The notes under the pieces are model-generated. The model was given only the letters and a program-made list of their open reading frames with translations, did no database searches and was not told the DNA's origin. A DNA stretch of 64,000 bases, taken from the NCBI GenBank assembly GCA_015179025.1, contig WHUX01000004.1:62001-126000 (forward strand), written 5' to 3'. The DNA comes from Terfezia claveryi. Its lineage: Eukaryota; Ascomycota; Pezizomycetes; Pezizales; Pezizaceae. The position numbers and the translations under genes were made by a program. Positions 22,560 to 31,518 of the stretch are shown piece after piece (position 1 is the stretch's first letter; the number at the start of each line of letters is the position of its first letter).

Positions 22560-23530
22560 GTTAGTGCCCTATATCTAGTTGTTTCTATAAGCATAGCTGA
22601 CGGCTCTCAGGTACTCCTGGACCCAAGGATATTGAGTTCTCTCAGGCAACAATCAGATAGAGGATAGTAGTGAGATCAACTACTCTATGTCTGGTGGTAT
22701 CAATGGCATAGCTAATGGCCCCCTAGGCACTCCTGGATCCAACTATGTCTAGTTCTCTCCTATGCAGAATAAGGTGGTGAGGTTAGCTGCCTATGTCTAG
22801 TTCCTCCTACGGACATAGCTGATGACTCTCCAAGGTACTCCTGGCTCTAACGAGGTTGGTTCTTAGCCAACGGCCAGATCAAGTGTAGACACGTGAGGTA
22901 ACGGTTTCACCATCTCTAGGTTGAAGCGGGGTTGATCATACCCAGTCGGGTGGACTAGGACAACCCTAATCTCACTGCCTGCCACCGCCAATAGGTATGC
23001 GGTAGCTGCCGCTGGCACACGATGCACACCAAGGACATAGAGATTTTCAACCACAATACAAGTCAACGAAACTCATGAACTGCAGTCTAGGTGAGAGCAT
23101 TGCTGGGCTCGAGACAAGTGCACCCGTAACTAACCTATCTCACAGAGTTCTTCAGCAGTGTCAACACTGCGATACCTCCAATATCGATACTGCCAGGCCT
23201 TCGATATGCGCACACATGGCTGACGTATCTCACGACCGAGCATATTCAGTTCATATAGGTGAGAGCATTGCCAGACCTCCGACAACTGCACACATAACTA
23301 ACCTATCTCACAGGGTTCTAACCCAGCATAGACGCTGCGATAACTCCAATATCGGCACTGTAATACCTGCAATATCGACACTTCCATGGCTCCGATTCCA
23401 TAGCTTTGATGTCGGCATTTCCATGGCTCTTGATGTCGACACTTCCATGGCTCCGATATCTGCACTTCCATAGCTCCAATGCCGACAGTTCCATAGCTCC
23501 GATGTCGACTTCGATATACTACCATTCTCA
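22560..23530. repeat. Three families of degenerate tandem repeats
   Basis: 22570-22860: about 100-bp units sharing TATGTCTAGTT, GCATAGCTGATGGC and GGTACTCCTGG, at least three copies. 23089-23340: two units of about 168 bp, each opening GTGAGAGCATTGC and containing AACTAACCTATCTCACAG and ACTGCGATA. 23340-23510: short units of about 20-25 bp around CTTCCATGGCTCCGATRTCG. All are diverged. Reading frames here are by-products of the repeats. Confidence 0.75.
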
Positions 23531-23623
23531 GGATCGGCCCGTGATTTGTCAGGAGTAAGGCGAGTAGAGGTGGTAGTTTTGGAACTATTGTTGGCATGCC
23601 TATATTAGGGGCAGGCAATATGG

Positions 23624-23638
23624 TAGTCTGGTTGGCAC
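23624..23638 (+). repeat. Isolated copy of TAGTCTGGTTGGCAC
   Basis: An exact copy of the dispersed 15-mer found clustered at 11640-12050, just past the minisatellite block. Confidence 0.85.
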
Positions 23639-23949
23639 CAATATGGGCTGGGGTTGGCCAGCGAAATGGGGAAGTGGGCTCGAGTTCGGGTCATGGTAGT
23701 ACTGCCTCTCCGATAGGATAAGCTTTTACGTACATAAACATTTCGAAAAACTATCGACATTTATTATTCTTGTTTTCAGGTGCGCCATCAACCATGAGTG
23801 CGCTTCATTGTACTACGTAGCAGGCATCCGAGCAGGGCTGAATAACTAAGGCATGGGACGCCAGAGGGTCATGACGGCAGGATCTGGCCGACCTCAGATC
23901 GCCACGCCACGGGATAGTGGCGTCCACTGGGCTGTCGATTTCCCCAATA

Positions 23950-24018
23950 CAGTCTAACCTTGCTATACCGGACAGAAATGGCTGGATTTTGGTCGTCCGG
24001 TATAGCAAGGTTAGACTG
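23950..24018. mobile_element. 69-bp miniature inverted-repeat element with TA target duplication
   Basis: Perfect 24-bp arms (23950-23973 and 23995-24018), beginning CAGTCTAACCTTGC, enclose a 21-bp spacer. TA dinucleotides flank both ends (23948-23949, 24019-24020). Sequence and TA duplication fit the Tc1/mariner superfamily, pogo/Fot-like branch. Too short to encode anything; mobilised in trans if at all. Confidence 0.8.
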
Positions 24019-24020
24019 TA

Positions 24021-24075
24021 CAGGCAAACCTGGCTATAACGATCCGACCTCCTTCGCTATAGCCAGGTTTCGCTA
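24021..24075. mobile_element. Second pogo-like terminal hairpin abutting the first
   Basis: Directly after the TA that ends the preceding element, CAGGCAAACCTGGCTATAAC begins. It is similar base for base to the neighbouring end (CAGTCTAACCTTGCTATACC). Thirteen-bp arms at 24026-24038 and 24058-24070 are perfectly complementary. GCTATA words continue to about 24120. It is probably a remnant of a related element. Confidence 0.6.
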
Positions 24076-24181
24076 TATCAAGATTAGTTTCACTATAGCC
24101 AATATAGTTTTGCTATGATTGAATTTATTAAGCGCGTAAAAAACCCGTAAAACTCCATTGATATTAAAAATAAAAATACAC

Positions 24182-25157
24182 TTAATAAACTCCACGTAAT
24201 CTCGCTGCCATTTCCAGCTCAAATCTCTCCTTCGCTTGAGGTCCTTCGCTAATTTCCTTCACCATATCCGTTCCCGGTGGGAAATCATGCTCGAATACTG
24301 GTTCACCCGCACCTCTCATGTTTGCAAGTACACTCTGCCGAAAGTGCCACCGTAATAATTCATCCGACACTCTATTAGGATCCGCCGGATCTCGACAAAC
24401 CATCTCCAACGTCCTTCCATCAATCCCATACATATTCTTCGTAAACATCACAACCCTATAACCATCCTTATATAACGGTCAGCTCATAAATAATATCTAT
24501 ATACCATACAAACTTACATCTGGATTGACCGAGACCAAATATTGATCAAATAACTGATGAATACCGGCCTCCAATAGGAACCCATTCTGACACGAGTTGA
24601 TTTTGGAGACACCGTTTGCATCATCCAAGTTTGTAACCCAACGCCCATACCCCCACTCTATCCATAGATTCTCCGCTTCCAAAGGAAAAATATGAGCCGC
24701 CTCAAAGCTTGCCCAAAAATAAGGTGCCAGTTCATTAACCAGACCTGAGAGAACACATTTGCCATCCCGGTTGCGGATCCCATTACGAAACGCATCATCA
24801 CGACCTGACATATTGAATGAAATAATGCGCGACACCAATGGCTCATTGTTCAATTGAATGGTACCTAGTTATACCTTAGTTAACCACAGGCTCTGGCACT
24901 ATGAATGAGATATACGTACCGTCACAATACACATCATATATCCCAACGTCGAGACGACTGTCACTCATCGCTAAAACATAACCTGACGCTCTATGTTGAA
25001 CCCGGATCGGTGCCTCGGTTACCAGAACGATGCCTAGCATGTAGAGGAAATTTGCCTCCGTAACATATCCATTCTGCACTAGTCCACCAAGAGCATTCTC
25101 AGGCTTGCTAGCGTCGTAGAAGTGAACATTCCTGAAGTATGAGCGGTTTGATGTCAT
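24182..25157 (-). CDS. HNH_2-type endonuclease-domain protein
   Basis: Exons in minus order 25157-24920, 24864-24518 and 24466-24182 join in phase to 289 residues. Exon 2 holds the domain seen in the fungal HNH_2 (PF13391-like) family: a RNRDGKCVLSG segment, then FEAAHIFPLE, which carries the His of the HNH core, and further on the W-G-x-W / N-x-x-D/N-G region and NGFLLEAGIHQLFD. The N-terminal 80 residues form a separate domain. The C-terminus is Glu/Arg-rich and helical. Such proteins are abundant in fungi and mostly uncharacterised. Nuclease activity is inferred. The neighbourhood is repeat-rich, with a pogo-like element 100 bp past the stop codon. Confidence 0.8.
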
Positions 25158-27340
25158 AATTGTTCACAACGTCGTGTCCGGAAAGGAATATGAAGAGTAG
25201 AAAGGACCACTGCAGGTGGGAATACAACGCATATATACTCTTGCACATGTGGGATGCGGGCCAAGCCCGATAGGGGAGTTAAGCTCTTATAGGAAAACCC
25301 AGACTACTGTCGTACCTAGTGTGTCGTACCTAGTCTGGTATATCGTACCAAGCTTTAAGTATCAAAGCACGCACGTTTAACCATCATGAACCAACAAAAA
25401 TCAATTATTCAGACTGTGCCACTTTTGAGAATTAAAGCACCGGAGGTGTCTTAATGTACGCTTGCTGATATGCTGCCGGTGGTATTGTAGGAGGTATGTT
25501 CAGGCTTGTTGGTATGCCCATTGCTACACTTGCTATTTGCTTTTAGAGCTGCTAAAGTTTACTTTTAGGCTTGGTGTCATATCTAATTTCACGCCGCTCC
25601 CTTCATCCCCGCGTCTGCAAACCCGTGTTACTTAAATTCTCAGGTCAGTGGCCCTTCTGGCACCAATAGCCTGCTCTATGAGCGCGGGGTGGTGGTGGAG
25701 GCCCCAGTAGCAATTTTCCACCAAAACAAGCGAGTCCCATGCTTTAAGGTGCCGGCTGGTAACTAGCCATAAAGTTGCGGTGGATGACCTACCTTAGTGG
25801 TTAAGGTGGATGGCCTGCCATAAAGTCACTGCGGGTAACCTGCCATACGGTTACGATCAAGGGGGATGGTGGATAACCTACCTTAATGGTTAAGGGATCA
25901 GGGGTTTGGGTTCGTGGGTTTTGCTGGGGGTTGAGAATTTCAATATTGTAGCGTTTAAAAATGGATTTAATGCTAACTCTGGCGCAGTTTATTTAGGTGC
26001 ACGCAGCCTCATAGCGAGTCGCGGAAGGGTAGGGGGTGGTAGGGGAGGTAGGGGAGGGCAGGTGGGGGTATGGGGTGCTTGCGGAGGGGTATGCGTGCTT
26101 ACGGGGGGTTGTTGAGGGTAATGGAGTGCTAGTGGGGGGGGGTAGAGGGTGCTCGCCGGAGTGGTTGAGACATCAGCAATATGAGCGTATGGCAACAGCT
26201 ACAATATATGACCTGATAAAACATATTTTCCTGGAAGAAATGTTCTAAATTCCCTTCTATAGTGAGGTCTCCAATATAATCAAAGTAACGTATGCTTTCT
26301 TTTTGAAAATGTCACAGCGACTCCCATATTGTACCACACTAAATATCTGTTGATTCACAATGCGTTCTCAAGTGCTGCAAACGATGTACAAACGCTCCTG
26401 GAAACGCTGCCGGCAACGTTTTCAGATCATAGGGAAAATCCACCATGTGATGTCAAGAACTTTATCGTCTATAAGGAGCTATTTCCAATTTTAGCGATAT
26501 TAAAAACACATAATTTTCTGAAAGATATTCTAATAGAACAATGGTCTTTGATGTACTATATAGCTATCATTGCAATGATTCAAAATCAACACTATGCTAT
26601 TATGATATTCCGTCGCGCTTCACGTGCAATATAATGCCAAGTAAGATTTGTCCGCAAAAGGTTGTGAATACGCGAACAAAACTAGTACTTTCCACAACAG
26701 TAGCTGCATGGTTCTTACGTCTGCCTGAACTCAACCTGTAACTTAACTCTACATGATAACTTACGCTTAATCTATGCTACACATCACACATACATCAGCA
26801 TGCAGCACACACATCAGCACGCAACACACTAAGTGTACGTCTGGTTTGAAACTGGCATACTCATATACACTCATCACTTCCATGACTCTCCGCTTCCTCC
26901 AGACTACCGCTTCCTCACCTTTTTAGTGTCAGCCAGAATACATCCGTTCTGTTAGCCAGACTACATCTGTTACATCAGGTGCGTAGCACACACTTTGTAT
27001 ATACACTCATCACTTCCTTGACTCTCCACTTCCTGACTTTTCTCCACTCGACTTAGCCTGACTGATCTATCCCTGACTTGACTCTCAGTAAAAAAATGGA
27101 TGTAAAGATTCATTCACAAACCGACCCAGTACATCAGCATACGCGGGAGCTATGGGAAAAAATGAGGGGTACAATTTGTGCCGCTCTCGAGACAACCCGA
27201 GCATCGGAGAGTTTGCCATTCAATTTGATGTCTTTGACGATGAACATGGCAACCTCAATATTGTTCGAGACTTGGATTTTCCTTTTTTCTCATCTCCGAC
27301 ACTATCCTTTACAAGTCCTTTACAGTAATCCTCTTTAATT
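25158..27340. other. Repeat-rich region without a supported gene
   Basis: Degenerate repeats of about 34-45 bp (GGTGGATGACCTACCTTA / GGTAACCTGCCATA) run from 25745 to 25895. G-rich TAGGGGAGG units lie at 26025-26150. Doubled phrases such as CATATACACTCATCACTTCC lie near 26860 and 27000. A 100-codon frame at 26329-26634 and overlapping frames at 27078-27340 look degenerate and I cannot assign them. Confidence 0.45.
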
Positions 27341-27344
27341 CTAA

Positions 27345-27600
27345 GTCGCTGGCCCTAAAATCCTTCAACAGCTGCTTCTTGAATTTATCCCAATTATTCT
27401 TCTTATATAGCTTAATGGTCTTCAGATACTTGCCAATGAATTTCTCATAGTATTGAACAATTCTCTTGATCTTCTGTTCATTAGTTCACACAATTGTAAG
27501 ATTTTCCTACTTGGTAAGAAAATCAAAGATATCTGTTCTATCAAAATAGGGTGCTTCCTACTGACTAGGCAAAAGATAGAAGGCTATTAGTGTAATGGAG
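27345..27600 (-). mobile_element. gag fragment of a Ty3/gypsy-type retrotransposon
   Basis: The minus strand reads a retroelement Gag-like helical stretch: APYFDRTDIFDFLTK, a stop, ENLTIV, a stop, then NEQKIKRIVQYYEKFIG and NNWDKFKKQLLKDFRASD. This follows the pattern of fungal chromovirus Gag (a P-x-F-D-G start and a W-x-x-LK-x-x-L end). Two in-frame stops make it non-functional. It lies just beyond the LTR in the direction expected for the 5' part of an element. Confidence 0.55.
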
Positions 27601-27699
27601 GCTCTGGGAGGCAAGGTGACCAAGGGGTATATCTGGGCAGTGGGCAAGAAGATTGCATATATAGGAATGGCTATGTATGTGATTAGGGGGTAATAGGAG

Positions 27700-28190
27700 T
27701 TTATTACGCACACCTGTTATAGATATTACAGATGATGTCATGGAGGGCAGGATTAGTAAAAGTTATACAGAAGCTTTGCCATATATGTTAGAGTTTCGAT
27801 GCTAGGGGGGCCCCAGCTGTAGAGTTGCTTGACGAGATAAAGTAAGACAAGGCAAGGCAAGACAATAATAAAGGGTATATAAGGGAGGTATACCTTCATG
27901 GAGAGAGGCAAGATCTATATTGGAATACAAGATCTTAGATAGGGATCTAATGAGAGAGCAGAGAGACGGAGATATATATATATAATTCTAAGCCAAGGCT
28001 ATAAAGAGAATAAGCTTCTTGAGATCTCTATCTTGGGAGTCAAGATAACAACAACCTATTACCTGCAATGTAGGTGATACTAAAGGTAATAATAAGGCAA
28101 TAACAATAAGAACAACAATAATACTCAAACAGATCTACAGATCTATTCCAGTGTTACAACAGGACTAAGCACACGGTTATAATACTATCC
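27700..28190 (-). mobile_element. Probable LTR of a chromovirus
   Basis: The segment lies between the 3' end of a pol relic (higher coordinates) and a gag relic (lower coordinates), both on the minus strand. On its upstream side a purine run AAAGGGGGGATA (minus strand, about 28187-28198) is a good polypurine tract. The sequence after it, TATTATAACCGTGTGC, could be a mutated TGTYACGACC-type LTR start. The other border is near 27715 (ATCTATAACA on the minus strand). Exact borders are not certain because no second LTR copy is in the window. Confidence 0.5.
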
Positions 28191-28279
28191 CCCCTTTAGC
28201 TAGAGCTCTAGCAACAAGGAGGCCTAGACACAATAACAGACAAAGTCAACAATACAAAACAATAATAAGAGCAAGAACA

Positions 28280-28730
28280 AGAACAAGAACTCCAACTCTG
28301 AATAATAACAAGAATGAAAGTCGGACGGATCGTGCCATATGACTCTTAAAAGGCACGATATTATTTGACTGGGCAAGGCTTCCTTAGGTATTATTGGTAG
28401 AATAGGGTAACTAAGTTCTATGCATTTTCCAAGTCTTCTGCAGGTTGCCAGGTAGCCTTTTCGTCCCTTAATCATTTGACCTTGTACTAGACCTGCCTAT
28501 AGCACTTCCTAGAGTCCAATACCTCTTCGACCTCCCACTCCTCTTCCCCTGCAATCACCACGGGGGGAGGTGGAGGGTGCCTTTAATCTAGAAGAGGATC
28601 ATTCACGGCTGGTTCGATTTTTGAGATATAGACAACTGAATGGCACTTGATATCCCTGGAAAACTTCAGCTGATAAGCGTAAGTGCCTACACTTCCCAAT
28701 ACTTCGTATAGCCCTAAGAACTTATACGGA
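28280..28730 (-). mobile_element. Chromovirus pol 3' end: integrase C-terminus and chromodomain (decayed)
   Basis: At about 28590-28730 the minus strand reads YKFLGLYEVL, GTYAYQLKF, VVYISKIEPA, the usual integrase C-terminal text of fungal Ty3/gypsy elements. At about 28390-28545 it reads EEWEVEEVLDSRK, YKVK, RDEKATWQPAEDLENA, a chromodomain. TAG and TGA interrupt the chromodomain at positions where the family has Gln and Trp. So this is a chromodomain-bearing element (chromovirus) that is no longer active. An expanded 10-bp repeat breaks it just upstream. Confidence 0.75.
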
Positions 28731-28733
28731 CTG

Positions 28734-28845
28734 GGCGGACTGGTCGGACTGGGCGGACTGGGCGGAGTGGCCGGACTGGTCGGACTGTGCGGACTGGGCG
28801 GAGTGGCTGGACTGGTCGGACTGGTCGGACTGGTCGGACTGCAGT
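28734..28845 (-). repeat. 10-bp minisatellite inside the pol relic
   Basis: Eleven or so units of the plus-strand type GGACTGGKCG run from 28734 to 28845, with some 5-bp register changes (GGAGTGGC). On the minus strand the frame is a run of Ser-Pro-Thr/Ala, immediately before the integrase KFLGLYEV motif. The repeat seems to have expanded within the element. Confidence 0.85.
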
Positions 28846-28849
28846 CCAC

Positions 28850-29334
28850 GAGATAGCCCGCCGGCGCCGGTCCAGGCCCCCGGCGGCCTGAAGGCTGGCC
28901 TGGCCGGTTGGTGACACTGCTCCAGAGCAGCAGTACAACTCACATATAAGATAACAATCTCTCCACCATGATCCCTTGATTACATCTTCTTAATCCTTCA
29001 TCCTTCACACTTCAGTCATATCAAACACAGACGTATATCCTACCTTTTCGAACCCGCAGAAGCATGAACACAACTCAACAACCTTACAGGCACCTTTCCC
29101 CCCTCATAGTCTCTCACTCTTGCTGACTGCCTTACTAACTAAAGTTGCCCAACACATCACAGGCCCCCACAGTCTCTGGTGCCTCTAGCATCATGAGGTG
29201 GAGAAGAAAGAATTGACTTTGCTTTTGAGGAAGAAAAACAACTCTGTATCAGTGAGTACTCCTAAACTACTTATGGGTCGCTGGCTTCTGACTTAGGTGC
29301 TAACATGTACATTAAGTAAGTACTTCTCCTCACA
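28850..29334. other. Spacer without a supported gene
   Basis: A short GC-rich patch (CCGGCGCCGG, 28860-28905), possibly more retroelement flank, followed by plain intergenic sequence. Confidence 0.35.
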
Positions 29335-29580
29335 CCCTTGGTTACGGTACCCGAGCGGTTATAACCAACTGAGCCAGTCCTTAGACTGAAGTGACGACGT
29401 TTGAATCTCAGGTGTAAAACGCTATCCCTCTCCTACTTCACGGGTGAGTTCTTCGTTGACTGACGCAACCAGACCCACTCAACATTGCCGGGCTCACGCG
29501 AAGGCAAGTCTTCCCCTCTCCAGCTGAGTTCTTCGTTGACGGACGCAACCAGACCCAACAAACGTCTTACTTACTTACCA
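29335..29580 (+). mobile_element. Candidate tRNA-derived SINE
   Basis: A type II tRNA-like head starts near 29345. CCCGAGCGGTTATAACC resembles a D-arm/A-box, and GTTTGAATCTC at about 29399 resembles a B-box. The spacing fits a polymerase III promoter. The acceptor stem does not close, so it is not a working tRNA. The body contains two direct copies of GAGTTCTTCGTTGAC followed by GACGCAACCAGACCCA, 80 bp apart (29444 and 29524), each near a GGCAAGTCTTCCCC phrase. Only one copy is in the window, so dispersal is not shown. Confidence 0.35.
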
Positions 29581-30053
29581 GTGGACCATGTGTTCCCAGG
29601 CTTGATCCCAGCATAACAGGCAAGTCTTTCCCCATTTATCATTAGCACACTACCGGTAAGTAGAAGTGAGTTCACTGACACTCAGTGGCGTTAATTATGG
29701 CTTAATTAAACCACTAGTGATCCGGGGTTGTCGACAATACCAGGTCGAATTTTATCTTTAAATTGAAACGTCACGGCGAGGTCACGCCACACCTTAAATA
29801 GAGTTGTGCTAACGATGACGGGTGAACACAACCCATCATTGATTACCATATCACTGACTCATCGAGAACACGGGCATTTTTGGTACAGGATGATTACGTT
29901 ATGTGAAGTAACTGCTAGTCAGGTTGAAGCTAAGTTATATGAGTAAGAAGTACTCTGCAAATGCTAAAAAGGGAATCCTGTCAGGTTTGGCAACTGCGGT
30001 GCAAATACTCGAAAAGGAAATCCTGTCGGGCTTGGACAAACTGTGGTTTTTCA

Positions 30054-30060
30054 TATATAA
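30054..30060 (+). promoter_or_regulatory. TATA box of the Crinkler-like gene
   Basis: TATATAA in TTCATATATAAGG lies 166 bp upstream of the ATG at 30226. Upstream of it a 30-bp phrase (ATCCTGTCRGGYTTGG) is repeated about 48 bp apart (29972 and 30020) and could carry regulator sites. Confidence 0.45.
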
Positions 30061-30225
30061 GGTTCTTCATTTTCTTCCCTCATCATCGTTCGTCCTTCGG
30101 ATACACGAATACACGAAGACTTCAGCACGAAGGCTCACATCTTACATCGACAACCAACCCTTCCATTAACGGACAGGAATATCTTTCTAGCCCAAGCAGC
30201 TACCTATCTACGGAGTACTCTCACC

Positions 30226-31518
30226 ATGGCTCAACATGCAGACCGAGACCTAGAGGCCTTTGTTATTTATGCAGAAATCCCTCACACCTTATCTATCATA
30301 GTTCCCATGGATTGGACAGTTGGTGCATTGAAGAAACGAGTCAATGATGAAATGGAGAATCACATGAATGGTTTACTTCCTGGCATTCAACTTGATTCAG
30401 AGTCCTGTGATATCTTTCCACGTAAGGCCTGATTACCATATACTGAAGCTTCTTGCATCCTATTCCACCATTTGGTTCTTTGCTTCACCTTGACCTATAT
30501 TCTTCTGCTCCTCCTATTGCTCTCTAGCTAACAGACCCAGAACCACCCGATGATACAGCAAGAATGTGGGAGCTCGGAACTAAGCAATTGACCATGATTG
30601 TTTGGCCCCAGCAACGGAATGGACACAATCCAAGCCATTTGAGAGAAGCTATCCTCAACCCCCTATTAGGGATTGGCCCGAGTGGTGAGTGTGGAGGGTG
30701 CTCAACGAAGTTTGTTTGAGTTCATTATGCTCTAATACGGTGTTTATTACAGGAAGCAGCGCCAACACACCTGCAAAGGAAAAGGAAAAGAAAGTACAGG
30801 ATGTAACCATATCAAAAGAACATGAATTCCTGACGACCAAATTATTTGAGCATCTTCATAACCGTTCCAACCCTGTAGGGGTTGCACTACTCGAAAAGTT
30901 ATGCCACAAGATAACTGAGATGCAAAACACAATCGAAAGTCTACTTTGCGCGACAAAGGAGCAAGCAATGAAGCTGAAAGAACAACAAAAGAAGCTGGAA
31001 GAACAAGTTCTGCAGATCAACGAGCTTAAGCAGCAAATTGCGGATCTAAAGAAGAATGATGAACAGAAAAGCCACGACTTTACACATCAAATGAATGAAT
31101 TGACACGGGTCGTAGGTAATTTACAAGGTTTGATTTAGTTTCTAAGTATCAGAATATCCGCTAACTAAAGAGTGCAGCTTGGAAGAATCGGCTTTCGCTA
31201 CGCTATCTCTTAGACCTGGCAAGAGACAAATTTGCGGTGGATTGTCAATACGGCAACTGGGGAGATATGGTTGCAAAAGTTGGTACAGAACAAGCAAGAT
31301 CTGATGTTCTACGTATATTGGAGGAAAACCCCAATGAGTGGGAGCCATCATTGGTCCTAGATATTGTTAACCTGGTTGTGCAGAGAAGTTCGGAAGGAAA
31401 TACCTTCTTGACGCACGAATTCGAGTACGAAGATATTTTACAGGCGATAGAGGCGGTACCAGAAGGAAGAAAGCGTACCCTTCTAACAAAGTTGTATCAT
31501 CATATTTGTACAGATTAG
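30226..31518 (+). CDS. Crinkler-like N-terminus, coiled coil and helical C-terminal domain
   Basis: Four exons, 30226-30421, 30535-30684, 30753-31115 and 31178-31518, splice in phase to 349 residues. Every intron has a good donor (GTAAGG, GTGAGT, GTAATT) and a branch point such as CTCTAAT or GCTAACT. The first 100 residues read like a ubiquitin-fold header: IVPMDWTVGALKKRV in the position of the TVGxLKxxI motif and, at the end, LTMIVWPQ where Crinklers have IHIIVxPP. A Lys/Glu/Gln-rich coiled coil follows (about residues 165-235, KLKEQQKKLEEQVLQINELK). The C-terminus is a helical domain of unknown kind (DLARDKFAVDCQYGNWGDMV, EWEPSLVLDIVNLVV). No signal peptide. Header assignment is by pattern only; the C-terminal domain is unrecognised. 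Its neighbours are transposon relics. Confidence 0.65.
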
